This document shows, in pieces, positions 10,728 through 19,522 of a DNA stretch of 64,000 nt. Source of the stretch: Pseudovibrio exalbescens DSM 16456 (GTDB lineage Bacteria > Pseudomonadota > Alphaproteobacteria > Rhizobiales > Stappiaceae); assembly GCF_000422785.1 (NCBI RefSeq), contig NZ_AUGS01000001.1, forward strand, positions 248,001 to 312,000, given 5' to 3'. The position numbers and the translations under genes were made by a program. Below the pieces are notes generated by a model, which did no database searches, had not been told where the DNA came from, and saw nothing but the letters and a program-made list of their open reading frames with translations. The number at the start of each line of letters is the position of its first letter. The first letter of the stretch is position 1.

Positions 10728-13163
10728 ATGTCGAACTCCTCCAACTGGCCGGTGCCCGGTACCTCTGCTGATGTGACCCCGGCCTCGGGATCTCATCAAC
10801 CCAGAGCAGGTGGCATCGCCGCTCGCGCGATGGCGGCGCGCCAGCCGGCCCAACCGGACTACATGGAGGGGATGAACGACGAGCAACGGCGGGCCGTGGA
10901 AACTATAGACGGGCCGGTTCTGGTGCTTGCCGGAGCTGGTACCGGAAAGACACGTGTGTTGACCACGCGTATTGCGCATATTTTGGCAACTGGCCACGCA
11001 ACACCCGGACAAATTTTGGCCGTCACGTTCACGAACAAAGCTGCGCGTGAGATGAAAGAGCGTATCGGTGCTTTTATCGGTGGCAATGTGGAGGGTATGG
11101 CGTGGCTGGGTACGTTTCATGCCATCTGTGTCAAGATCCTCCGCCGACATGCAGAGTTGGTCGGACTTAAGTCCTCGTTCTCCATTCTGGATACCGATGA
11201 CCAGCTGCGCCTGATCAAGCAGATCATCGAGGCCGAGGGGTTGGATGCCAAGCGCTGGACAGCCAAGACGTTCGCCGGGATGCTGGACAGCTGGAAAAAC
11301 CGAGGACTGACGCCGGAACAAATTCCGGCCGGCGAAGCGCAAAGTTTCGGCAACGGCAAGGGCAGGCAGTTGTACGAGCTGTATCAGGAACGCCTGTCGA
11401 TCTTGAATGCTTGCGATTTCGGGGACCTTCTGCTGCATTGCATTACGATCTTCCGCAATCACTCAGATGTTTTGAAAAGCTTTCAGAACCGCTTCCGCTA
11501 CATGCTTGTGGACGAGTATCAAGACACGAACATCGCACAGTATCTTTGGCTTCGCCTGCTGGCACAAGGCAACCACAATGTTTGTTGCGTGGGGGATGAT
11601 GACCAGTCCATTTATGGGTGGCGCGGAGCGGAAGTAGATAACATTCTGCGTTTCGAGCATGACTTTCCCGGTGCCGCCGTTATCCGGCTTGAGCGCAATT
11701 ATCGATCAACCAGTCACATTCTGTCAGCGGCCTCCCATTTGATTGCCCATAACAAGGGGCGTCTGGGTAAGACCCTGTTTACAGATGCGGTGGATCCGGA
11801 AGCAGAGCTGGTGACGGTCGCTTCTGCATGGGATTCTCAGGAGGAAGCCCGTGCCATCGGCGATGAGATCGAGGCACTTCAGACCAAGGGTCATGCCTTG
11901 AACGAAATGGCAATCTTGGTTCGTGCCTCGTTTCAGATGCGTGAGTTTGAAGATCGGTTCATAACGCTGGGTCTGAACTACCGGGTGATCGGTGGCCCTC
12001 GCTTTTACGAGCGTATGGAAATTCGTGATGCACTGGCCTATTTCCGCTGTGTCATGCAGCCAACGGATGATCTTGCTTTTGAGCGGATCGTCAACACGCC
12101 AAAGCGCGGCCTTGGTGAAGCGTCTCTCAAGATCGTGCATGAATATGCGCGCAGTGAACGCATTCCATTGATGCAAGCGGCAGCGGAGTTGGTGCATACG
12201 GAAGAACTGCGCCCCAAGGCGCGCAAGGCGCTGGGGGACCTGCTGGCTCAGTTCGAAGGATGGCGCCTGCAACTGGACAGCATGAGCCACACAGAGTTGG
12301 CTGAAGTCATTCTGGATGAAAGCGGCTATACCGCGATGTGGCGGCAGGATCGCTCGGCAGAAGCCCCAGGACGTCTGGACAACCTTAAAGAACTCATCCG
12401 ATCCATGGAAGAATTTGAAAGCCTTGCAGGCTTCCTTGAACACATCTCGCTGGTGATGGATCGCGATGGGGGCAGTGACGAAGATGCGGTGTCGATCATG
12501 ACACTGCACTCGGCCAAGGGGCTTGAATTCGACACGGTCTTTCTGCCCGGATGGGAAGAAGGGGTATTTCCGAACCAACGTGCGCTGGATGAGACAGGAC
12601 AGGCCGGACTGGAAGAAGAGCGTCGGCTGGCCTATGTCGGCCTTACGCGCGGGCGTCAACGGGTGAAGATCTGGTTTGCCTCGAACCGGCGGATTCATGG
12701 GTCGTGGCAGTCGTCCATTCCATCGCGGTTTCTGGATGAGCTTCCTGCCGAGAATGTTGAGGTGCTGGAGCAAGGTACCTCCTACGGTGGTTATGGAGCC
12801 ATGGGTGCCGGCGGTGGCTATGGTGCCAGTCGGTTCGACGCACAGGATCCATTTCAAAGCACGTACTCAACGCCGGGCTGGCAACGGGCCAAACAGGCCA
12901 AGGCCGCTGGTTACGGGCAAGGCCGAATGCACGGTGGAACGCAAACCAGACGCCAACAACGAGCGGGTCCCAAGACCATTGAGGGTGAGTTGGTTGCCAA
13001 GTCTGTTGATGAGGGCGGTTCCGGCTTCATGGTTGGCGAGCGCATATTCCACCTGAAATTCGGATATGGGCGGATTGCGTCTGTCGAGGGCAACAAGTTG
13101 ACCGTCGACTTTGAGAAGGCGGGTCGCAAGAAGGTGCTTGATGGCTTTGTAGAGCGCCCTTGA
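10728..13163 (+). CDS. uvrD: ATP-dependent DNA helicase UvrD/PcrA
   Basis: This is a superfamily 1 3'-5' helicase for nucleotide excision and mismatch repair. The 811-aa product has the Q-motif region MNDEQRRAVE, Walker A GAGTGKT, VDEYQDT (motif II), GDDDQSIYGWRGA (motif III), MTLHSAKGLEFDTVFLPG (motif V) and EERRLAYVGLTRGR (motif VI). A Gly/Tyr-rich linker at about 680-740 leads to a C-terminal Tudor-like end (FHLKFGYGRIASVEG) typical of PcrA/UvrD, which contacts RNA polymerase. The ATG at 10728 is preferred to a TTG nine bases upstream. The first 45 residues are a poorly conserved extension. Confidence 0.96.
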   Translation: MSNSSNWPVPGTSADVTPASGSHQPRAGGIAARAMAARQPAQPDYMEGMNDEQRRAVETIDGPVLVLAGAGTGKTRVLTTRIAHILATGHATPGQILAVTFTNKAAREMKERIGAFIGGNVEGMAWLGTFHAICVKILRRHAELVGLKSSFSILDTDDQLRLIKQIIEAEGLDAKRWTAKTFAGMLDSWKNRGLTPEQIPAGEAQSFGNGKGRQLYELYQERLSILNACDFGDLLLHCITIFRNHSDVLKSFQNRFRYMLVDEYQDTNIAQYLWLRLLAQGNHNVCCVGDDDQSIYGWRGAEVDNILRFEHDFPGAAVIRLERNYRSTSHILSAASHLIAHNKGRLGKTLFTDAVDPEAELVTVASAWDSQEEARAIGDEIEALQTKGHALNEMAILVRASFQMREFEDRFITLGLNYRVIGGPRFYERMEIRDALAYFRCVMQPTDDLAFERIVNTPKRGLGEASLKIVHEYARSERIPLMQAAAELVHTEELRPKARKALGDLLAQFEGWRLQLDSMSHTELAEVILDESGYTAMWRQDRSAEAPGRLDNLKELIRSMEEFESLAGFLEHISLVMDRDGGSDEDAVSIMTLHSAKGLEFDTVFLPGWEEGVFPNQRALDETGQAGLEEERRLAYVGLTRGRQRVKIWFASNRRIHGSWQSSIPSRFLDELPAENVEVLEQGTSYGGYGAMGAGGGYGASRFDAQDPFQSTYSTPGWQRAKQAKAAGYGQGRMHGGTQTRRQQRAGPKTIEGELVAKSVDEGGSGFMVGERIFHLKFGYGRIASVEGNKLTVDFEKAGRKKVLDGFVERP

Positions 13164-13261
13164 GAGGCATCAAGGGAATTTGGACGTGTTACACGGGACT
13201 GGTATTTGCGTGCCGGGCCGAGTATAGCCAAGAACACCAAAACAACTCATAGGAATGATAA

Positions 13262-14164
13262 ATGGCGACGATCCGTGTGCGCATTCCGCGTCCTGAAGCG
13301 GAAGCCAAGGCCCTGTCTGAAGCCATGGAGGCTGTTTTCGAGGAAGAAGGCTTTCCGGTTGCGGTTTTTGAAAGCTCGGCCGATGGAAAAACCTGGACCG
13401 CTGAAGTGCTCATTCTGGACAGCTCAGTGAATGACGCGCGGTTGATGGCAGAGGAGCGGTTGGCGCCGTATTTGGATGGGGGCGTTCTGCCACAAAATGT
13501 GGAGCTGGACGAGCTGCCGGAAATCAATTGGGTTGCCAAATCTTTGGAGGGCTTGAAGCCGGTTCGGGCTGGGCGCTTCATCGTCCACGGTGCGCACGAT
13601 CGAGACGTGGTTTCCAAGCATGACATTGGTCTGGAAATCGAGGCTGCTCTTGCGTTTGGAACGGGTCACCATGGCACAACCGCCGGCTGCCTGTTGGAAT
13701 TGCAGCGTTTGCTGCAACGTCGGCGATATCATCGCATGCTGGATCTTGGAACAGGAACCGGTGTGTTGGCGATCGCATTGGCCAAGCTGACCCATCAACG
13801 CGTTTGGGCAACTGATATCGACCCGATTGCGACGGAAACCGCGCTGGGCAATGCCGAGTTGAACGGTGTTGGTCCTTTGGTCAAAGGGTTTACGGCAGCG
13901 GGTGTGGATGATCGCCGGTTTGCAGAAATCGGCCCTTTTGATTTGGCGGTAGCCAACATTCTGGCCAAGCCCCTTGTGAAGATGTCTGCGCACTTTGCAG
14001 CGGTGATGGCCCGTAAGTCTGTCTTGGTTTTGTCTGGACTGCGCATTGAAGATGGACCGCGGATCCTGTCGGCCTACGCACAGCAGGGCTATCGCCTTGA
14101 ACGGCGTCGTGAAATTGATGGGTGGTTGACCCTTACCCTGGTGCGAGGAAACTGGCAGCCCTGA
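13262..14164 (+). CDS. prmA: Ribosomal protein L11 methyltransferase PrmA
   Basis: PrmA trimethylates ribosomal protein L11. The 300-aa product has an N-terminal substrate-recognition domain (residues 1-100), the conserved LAFGTGHHGTT motif, the SAM-binding motif LDLGTGTGVLAIALAK (about 160-175) with the acidic loop ATDIDPIA, and the catalytic NILAKPL motif near residue 232. The ATG is preceded by an AGGA box. An intrinsic terminator follows 23 bp after the stop. Confidence 0.96.
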   Translation: MATIRVRIPRPEAEAKALSEAMEAVFEEEGFPVAVFESSADGKTWTAEVLILDSSVNDARLMAEERLAPYLDGGVLPQNVELDELPEINWVAKSLEGLKPVRAGRFIVHGAHDRDVVSKHDIGLEIEAALAFGTGHHGTTAGCLLELQRLLQRRRYHRMLDLGTGTGVLAIALAKLTHQRVWATDIDPIATETALGNAELNGVGPLVKGFTAAGVDDRRFAEIGPFDLAVANILAKPLVKMSAHFAAVMARKSVLVLSGLRIEDGPRILSAYAQQGYRLERRREIDGWLTLTLVRGNWQP

Positions 14165-14186
14165 CGAGGTGTCAAATAGGCACGAC

Positions 14187-14211
14187 AAAGGCGGCTTCGG
14201 TCGCCTTTTTT
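14187..14211 (+). terminator. Intrinsic terminator of prmA
   Basis: The 7-bp stem AAAGGCG / CGCCTTT (14187-14193 with 14202-14208) encloses an 8-nt loop and runs into a T-tract ending at 14211. It lies directly after prmA and converges with the small-RNA array on the other strand. Confidence 0.85.
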
Positions 14212-14260
14212 ATTGGCTTCGGAGGCGTGAGAAAAACGAGCACGTTGGGTTCAGATAATA

Positions 14261-14494
14261 AAAAACCCCCGCTTCCGGTAGCCGATTGGGAGGAGATCGG
14301 CCTGTGGGAAGCAGGGGTTTAATAATCACCGGATGCGTGGGAGGAACGACACCCGGTTAAGATATATCGGAGGATTGGGAGGGATCATCCGATATAGCGC
14401 CAAACTTGGGGGAGGAAGCCAAGTCCAGCTTGGGTGCCAAGCGTATGGGAGGAGCTACGCTCGGCTGGGAGATCTTTTGCCTTTCGGCGAAACC
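14261..14494 (-). ncRNA. Cuckoo/CcsR-type sRNA array: five hairpins with CUCCUCCC-like loops
   Basis: Downstream of the 70-aa DUF1127-like gene, the minus strand carries five stem-loops that each expose a YCCUCCC loop. In transcript order they are 14440-14461 (6-bp stem, loop with CTCCTCCC), 14404-14424 (6-bp stem, TCCTCCC), 14363-14396 (9-bp outer stem, CCCTCCC), 14328-14357 (nested stems, TCCTCCC) and 14281-14301 (6-bp stem, CTCCTCCC). The last is nested inside a larger hairpin (14261-14276 with 14306-14320) whose 3' arm runs into a T-tract, so it doubles as the terminator. A plain hairpin at 14428-14442 lies between the first two. From family knowledge, Rhodobacter CcsR RNAs and the wider cuckoo RNA family have this architecture: repeated CUCCUCCC-loop sRNAs processed from the 3' UTR of a DUF1127 mRNA and linked to stress responses. 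The assignment here rests on structure and context only. Confidence 0.82.
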
Positions 14495-14707
14495 TTAGTA
14501 CGCGGAAGCGCCTTTCAGCAGCACGTCGCGGTCATATCCGGCAGCTGCGAGCGTTTCGTCGTCCAGCTTGTCCAAATACTGCTCAACCAGGCGATCAACT
14601 TCAGCCTGACGAGCGTTGAAAATGCGGTCCATAAAACGGGCGAACCAAGACTTCTTTTCGCCGTCAAAGGTACCCAAATCAAACTGTGATGTTGTCACGA
14701 AAACCAT
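14495..14707 (-). CDS. Small DUF1127-like protein upstream of the sRNA array
   Basis: This is a 70-aa protein beginning MVFVTTSQFDLGTFDGEKK. The C-terminal half (ARQAEVDRLVEQYLDKLDDE then TLAAAGYDRDVL) follows the DUF1127 pattern of a helix, L-x-x-L-x-D, then a Gly followed by an Arg/Asp-rich turn. The frame is open to 14737, but the ATG at 14707 has an AGAAGGA ribosome-binding site. DUF1127 proteins are small, often basic proteins; the Rhodobacter example (CcaF1) is an RNA-binding partner of the CcsR RNAs encoded behind it. That this protein plays the same role is inferred from gene order. It is more acidic than typical DUF1127 members, so family membership is probable rather than certain. 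Confidence 0.75.
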   Translation of the reverse strand: MVFVTTSQFDLGTFDGEKKSWFARFMDRIFNARQAEVDRLVEQYLDKLDDETLAAAGYDRDVLLKGASAY

Positions 14708-15005
14708 TTTTGGGTTCCTTCTATCTCTCTCGTACATACATGCTGCGGTGCAGCGTTCGTTACAGCCTCTATATGCCTGACAGACCCTACGAAATGAAGA
14801 GACAAGTTCGCATGTCCGTTATGCGTTGCGGGCATGACCTACCGATAATTGGCAATAAGATATCACGTTTTTGCATGAAATGGTGCAATGCACTATAAGC
14901 ATGGGAGATATGCGTAATACTAATGGCTTGCGTGTTTCTTTCTAAAAAACAAGGCGGAAACAGAAATAAGTTGCCGCCCAGAATGGCTGGATATAGCTTC
15001 TCGGC

Positions 15006-16823
15006 ATGTTTCAGAGTTTCGATACAGTCAATGACAAAACCCGCGGGCCAGCGCGTCTTGCTGCTCTACGGGGTGAGCTGGCCTCAAGAGGCCTTGATGG
15101 ATTTCTGGTGCCGCGCGAAGATGCGCATCAGGGCGAATATGTGCCCGCTTCCGAGTGTCGGCTGGAATGGCTGACAGGATTCAGCGGCTCGGCCGGTGTA
15201 GCCGCCGTTGTTGGTGAGGCGGCTGCAATTTTCGTGGACGGCCGATATACCATTCAGGTTCGCGAGCAGGTAGACCTGAGCGTATTCAAATATCGCCATC
15301 TGCATGAACAGCCCCTCACGTCCTGGTTGGCGGAGGTTCTCAAACCCGGCATGAAAGTTGGCTATGATGCCATGCTTCATCCGGTGTCGCAGGTTCGAAA
15401 GCTGAAATCAGTTTGTGATGAAGCCGGAGCGGAGTTGGTTGCGGTTGAAAGCAACCTGGTTGACAGTGTGTGGGACGATCGTCCGGAACCTCCACTGGGT
15501 GCAGTTCACCTGCATCCACTTGAGTTTGCGGGTGAAGAGGCAATCACGAAGATCGCTCGTATTGGGAAGATCATTGGGGAGAAAAAGGCAGAAGCGGCTG
15601 TTTTGACCCAGCCGGATTCGATTGCTTGGCTCTTCAACATCCGTGGTTCAGACGTAATGCATACGCCACTGCCTCTGGCCTTTGCGATTGTCCCTGCAGA
15701 GGGCAAACCCACCTTGTTTATTGATGGGCGCAAGTTGGCCAGCGAAGTTCGCGAAGCACTATCGGTTCTTGCCTACATAAAAGAGCCGTCGGACCTGATG
15801 GCGACGTTGACCATTCTTGGCAAAGACAAGAAGTCGGTGCTGCTGGATTGTTCGCTTGCAGGACAGGCGCTTCATGATGCGATCGTTGGGGCTGGCGGTA
15901 CTGTTGTGGAAGGTGCGGAACCGGTTCTGCTTCCAAAAGCCATCAAGAATGCGGCCGAGATCGAAGGTGCGCGCAACGCGCATATTCGCGACGGAGCCGC
16001 CTATGCACGCTTTCTTGCGTGGTTTGATAATGCGGCCCCAAGCGGCGACCTTACGGAAGTTTCTGTTGTCGAGAAGTTGGAAGAGTTCCGGCGCGATACC
16101 GGAATGCTCAAGGATATTTCCTTCGACAGCATTTCTGGTGTTGGTCCCCATGGGGCGATCTGTCATTACCGTGTCAGCTATGAAAGCGATCTGCCGATCA
16201 AGCCAAATACATTGTACCTGATTGATTCAGGTGCTCAGTATGAGGATGGCACGACCGACATAACCCGCACATTGGCGGTCGGCGAGCCGACACAGGAGCA
16301 ACGTCGCAACTTCACTCTGGTTCTGAAGTCTCACATTGCACTCGCGACCGCGCGCTTCCCGGTAGGTACCTGCGGTGCGCAGTTGGACACTCTAGCCCGA
16401 ATCGAGTTGTGGAAAGCAGGTTTGGACTTCGACCATGGCACCGGACACGGTGTGGGATCCTATCTCGGTGTTCATGAGGGGCCTGCGCGCATAGCCAAGA
16501 ACAATAATCAGGTGAAGCTGGAACCGGGTATGATCCTGTCCAATGAACCGGGCTACTACAAGGACGGGGAGTATGGGATACGCATCGAAAATCTGGAACT
16601 GGTGACACCGGCGACAGAGATTGACGGCGGCGAACGCCCGATGTTGGGTTTCCAGTCGCTCACGCTCGCTCCAATCGACCTGCGTCTGGTCGATACGTCT
16701 TTGCTGACGGGCGTAGAACTTGAGTGGTTGAACACCTACCACAAGCGGGTTTTCGATAGTTTGGCACCACTTGTTGATGACGACACGAAGAGTTGGTTGA
16801 AACAGGCCACACGCACAGTCTGA
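15006..16823 (+). CDS. pepP: Aminopeptidase P family (Xaa-Pro aminopeptidase, M24B)
   Basis: This 605-aa dinuclear metallopeptidase would release N-terminal residues next to proline. It has the three-domain layout of the long (about 600-aa) aminopeptidase P group: two creatinase-like N-terminal domains (residues 1-310), then the pita-bread catalytic domain with metal ligands in LIDSGAQYEDGTTDITRT (two Asp), the GTGHGVGSYLGVHEGP His, the SNEPGYY Glu and the GIRIENL Glu. The ATG at 15006 begins the family-like SFDTVNDKTRGPARLAAL; no strong ribosome-binding site is seen before it. It is divergent from the DUF1127-like/sRNA unit, with about 300 bp between them. Confidence 0.93.
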   Translation: MFQSFDTVNDKTRGPARLAALRGELASRGLDGFLVPREDAHQGEYVPASECRLEWLTGFSGSAGVAAVVGEAAAIFVDGRYTIQVREQVDLSVFKYRHLHEQPLTSWLAEVLKPGMKVGYDAMLHPVSQVRKLKSVCDEAGAELVAVESNLVDSVWDDRPEPPLGAVHLHPLEFAGEEAITKIARIGKIIGEKKAEAAVLTQPDSIAWLFNIRGSDVMHTPLPLAFAIVPAEGKPTLFIDGRKLASEVREALSVLAYIKEPSDLMATLTILGKDKKSVLLDCSLAGQALHDAIVGAGGTVVEGAEPVLLPKAIKNAAEIEGARNAHIRDGAAYARFLAWFDNAAPSGDLTEVSVVEKLEEFRRDTGMLKDISFDSISGVGPHGAICHYRVSYESDLPIKPNTLYLIDSGAQYEDGTTDITRTLAVGEPTQEQRRNFTLVLKSHIALATARFPVGTCGAQLDTLARIELWKAGLDFDHGTGHGVGSYLGVHEGPARIAKNNNQVKLEPGMILSNEPGYYKDGEYGIRIENLELVTPATEIDGGERPMLGFQSLTLAPIDLRLVDTSLLTGVELEWLNTYHKRVFDSLAPLVDDDTKSWLKQATRTV

Positions 16824-16906
16824 TTGCGGGGTGCACCCTGAATTCAGGTAGTTTTTGCGGGCACGCTTTTGACCTAGCCTAAGACGGTAAGGTGGGAGGT
16901 GTGCTC

Positions 16907-17941
16907 GTGAATGCTTTGGATGTTCTGCGCTATCCCCTTTGGTTTGTTGAGTTGCTCGCCGGGGGAAAGTCCTTCAAAAACAATGGAATAATCGGCAGCC
17001 GTGCATTGAATGCGCGTGGGTTGCACGTTCGGCGTATGGAACTGGCCGAGCGCATGGCTGATTTTCGTCGTTCACGACTCGCCCATTTGCTGGATGCGGA
17101 AGATAGAGCGTTCTTTTCACGCAACGGATATGTATTGAAAAACAACGTCTTGCCAGATCAGGTTTTCGAGCGTGTTCAGGAGGAAATTGAAACGACCCGT
17201 TTTCGATCGCGGGAGATGAAGCAGGGAGGAACCGTTACCCGTTTTATTCCTCTGCCACCGTCTGTGTTGAAGGAAGTCCCCGGATTGAGGCAGGCGGTGA
17301 ATTTGCCGGCGTTTCAAGGGGGACTGCGCTATGTTGCCGGGGTTAATGCAGATCCGATTGTTTTTCTCCACTGCGTTTTGACCAATCCGGCGGATGACAA
17401 ACGTGACCCTCAAACATTTTTCCATTCTGATACTTTTCAGCCAACCGCGAAGGCGTGGCTATTCTTGAAGGACGTGTCCCTAGAAGATGGGCCGTTCAAC
17501 TACGTGCCGGGCTCGCATCGCCTGACCCGCGCGCGGCGAGAATGGGAATATAAGCAAAGCCTGGTCGCTGCCAGTCATCCAAACAAACTGCATGCGGCGG
17601 GGTCATTTCGGGCCACTATTGAGGACCTCGACAAGATGGGGCTGCCTGAGCCCGTGGCATTGGCCGTGCCAGCCAATACGCTGGTGGTTGCGGATACGCA
17701 TGGGTTTCATGCGCGGGGGCGAAGTCAAAGACCGAGCAGCCGTTTGGGCCTTTACGGTTCCTTGCGGAAATCCGCCTACATGCCATTCAGCGTGCCGGAT
17801 CCGTTAATGTTGCCGGGCCTCAAAGGGCGTCAAGCTGAATTATATGTGGCACTAGAAGATCTCAAGGCAAGACGCCAGGGCAAGCCGCCGGCGCTGATGG
17901 ATATTGGTGAGGTGAAAGCTCTTGATCCGGCGGTGCGCTAG
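16907..17941 (+). CDS. Phytanoyl-CoA dioxygenase (PhyH) family 2OG-Fe(II) oxygenase
   Basis: The 344-aa protein carries the iron-binding HxD...H triad of PhyH-type oxygenases, in FFHSDTFQP and, about 95 residues later, VADTHGFHARG, followed by a 2-oxoglutarate-binding Arg in RLGLYGSLR. PhyH proteins hydroxylate small molecules using O2 and 2-oxoglutarate; the substrate here cannot be told from sequence. A GTG at 16907 with a GGGAGG ribosome-binding site eight bases upstream is preferred to the GTG at 16892. The stop is immediately followed by the convergent azlD-azlC pair. Confidence 0.82.
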   Translation: MNALDVLRYPLWFVELLAGGKSFKNNGIIGSRALNARGLHVRRMELAERMADFRRSRLAHLLDAEDRAFFSRNGYVLKNNVLPDQVFERVQEEIETTRFRSREMKQGGTVTRFIPLPPSVLKEVPGLRQAVNLPAFQGGLRYVAGVNADPIVFLHCVLTNPADDKRDPQTFFHSDTFQPTAKAWLFLKDVSLEDGPFNYVPGSHRLTRARREWEYKQSLVAASHPNKLHAAGSFRATIEDLDKMGLPEPVALAVPANTLVVADTHGFHARGRSQRPSSRLGLYGSLRKSAYMPFSVPDPLMLPGLKGRQAELYVALEDLKARRQGKPPALMDIGEVKALDPAVR

Positions 17942-17942
17942 C

Positions 17943-18254
17943 TTACAGCACCATGCGCAGCATCGCGCAACTGAAGACGCCTACACATATGGAAGGCAAC
18001 ATGGAAAAACGCATGGCGACAACCGCGGTAATGGCAGCAGCCAGTGTTTCAGCTACTCCCGACATAAAGGCGACTGGCGCGATAATGGACATGAAAATGG
18101 CCGGGGGGACAGCTTTCAGTGTTTCCTCCATCAAGCCGCCGAGGCTGAGATAGCGCAAAACCAGTAGCCCCGCCACACGTGTGACATAGGTGCTGAGCCC
18201 CATCAGAAAAATGGTCCAGAAGGACGTGATTTCGATGGCGTACCATTCAGTCAT
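17943..18254 (-). CDS. azlD: AzlD-family branched-chain amino acid export subunit
   Basis: This small membrane protein of 103 aa has three to four hydrophobic helices (FWTIFLMGLSTYVTRVAGLLVL, PPAIFMSIIAPVAFM and others), the usual size and layout of AzlD. AzlC and AzlD together form exporters of branched-chain amino acids or their analogues. The ATG at 18254 overlaps the azlC stop by four bases, so the two are translationally coupled. The longer frame upstream is out of family. Confidence 0.88.
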   Translation of the reverse strand: MTEWYAIEITSFWTIFLMGLSTYVTRVAGLLVLRYLSLGGLMEETLKAVPPAIFMSIIAPVAFMSGVAETLAAAITAVVAMRFSMLPSICVGVFSCAMLRMVL

Positions 18255-19006
18255 CGGGCGGCCTCCTGTGTGATGCGGTCCGATTCCAGTCCAAAGACTT
18301 TCGCGCAGATGGCTGCTGTGATCATGCCCGCCGCAGTACCTGCTACAATGTACCAAGGACCGGAAACACTGGCGTAAACAATGGTGGCCGCCAGACCACT
18401 CGCCGCCAATACAGCCCCTGTGCGTTTTCCTCTCCAGAAACTCATCACGAGAAAGACGAAGAGAGCGGTGAAGGCGAAATCCAGCCCGATGGCCTCAGGG
18501 TTGGTGAAGGCCGCGCCAACAAAGGCGCCGACAAAGGAGCTGAGAACCCACATCAAATAAAACGGGACAACCAAACCCATGTAATAGGCGAAGCTCAGTT
18601 GAACTCGTGCCGCTTTTTGTTCCGAAAGTGCCCAGACTTCATCAGCTAGAAAGAGAAATCCGACCAGCTTCTGTGTGCGGGTGAACGTGGTGGTGCTGGG
18701 CCCCAATGACATACTCATCAGGACATGGCGCATGTTGACCAAAAATGTTGACAGGGCGATGGTTAGCCATGGCAGTGGGGTGGTCCACATATCGAGAGCA
18801 ACGAACTGAGACCCGCCTGCAAAGACGAATGCGCTCATGAGTAGAATTTCGAGAGCGCTCAACCCCTTTTGTGCCGCCAGGGCGCCGAACAGCAAACCAA
18901 CGGGCCCCGCAGCCACGAGCAAAGGCGCAATGGTGCGCATACCAAGCAGGTAGTCATCAGTGGCGCTGGAAATGGCAGGGCGCGCATCAGTCGGGGCGTG
19001 TGTCAT
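18251..19006 (-). CDS. azlC: AzlC-family permease (branched-chain amino acid export)
   Basis: The 251-aa membrane protein has the AzlC hallmarks: a first helix region with PLLVAAGPVGLLFGALAAQKGL, then the MSAFVFAGGSQFVALDMW motif and NMRHVLMSMSL, with about seven helices. It works with AzlD (LIV-E family) to expel branched-chain amino acids. Placement in a window with leuA, ilvC and ilvBN is suggestive but they are not adjacent. The start MTHAPTDARPA at 19006 gives a normal cytoplasmic N-terminus. Confidence 0.92.
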   Translation of the reverse strand: MTHAPTDARPAISSATDDYLLGMRTIAPLLVAAGPVGLLFGALAAQKGLSALEILLMSAFVFAGGSQFVALDMWTTPLPWLTIALSTFLVNMRHVLMSMSLGPSTTTFTRTQKLVGFLFLADEVWALSEQKAARVQLSFAYYMGLVVPFYLMWVLSSFVGAFVGAAFTNPEAIGLDFAFTALFVFLVMSFWRGKRTGAVLAASGLAATIVYASVSGPWYIVAGTAAGMITAAICAKVFGLESDRITQEAAR

Positions 19007-19522
19007 GTCGGAAGTCTCGGCTCATGTGCTGATTGTTGATATCTAACCGATGTGGATCGGCATTCAAAGAGGCGCTTCCATGACGTTTTTTGAAGCTCTC
19101 ATCTCCAAATTCGATGAGCCATGATGGGCTAGTTCCGCGACGTTTTGATTACCCGAAGGTCAGTTTGTAGTTGATATATCGTGCTTACCTACATGCAGGT
19201 CGCCGGCGCTGGCAGAGCGCGTAAGTTGGGGAGTGTCTGCTCAACTGAATGACTGAGAAAATGGCAAGCATTTTGCGGGTTCAAAGAAAGGTCGGCGTGG
19301 GTGCGCGGAAGTAGGTTGGTCTTGTAAGTACTAAACGCAAGTGTCCATGTGCTAGTAAATTAATCGATTTTAGCCCTTGATTTTCGAAGTTGATAGGTTC
19401 AGGACAGGGGAACCCAGCCGAGATTGGACCAACTTTACTTGCCAGCCGCATCCCATGGCGCTGCCTGGCCCGACTCGACTGCTGTGCTTCAACTCCTGAC
19501 CGAAAAACGGAAACAGGCACTC
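19007..19522. other. 516-bp intergenic region between azlC and clc
   Basis: This is the shared upstream region of the divergent azlCD and clc units. No open frame with a credible start, no tRNA and no strong hairpin was found. It must hold both promoters, but I could not point to a convincing -35/-10 pair. Confidence 0.6.

Noticed and set aside
14281-14470. Repeated GGGAGGA units read as ribosome-binding sites or a minisatellite
   Set aside because: Each unit is in the loop of a distinct stem and the stems share no sequence, so this is an RNA-structure array on the opposite strand.
14333-14689. A 118-codon plus-strand frame across the sRNA array
   Set aside because: It runs against the DUF1127-like gene and the hairpins, has no recognisable domain, and its content is explained by the repeated loops.
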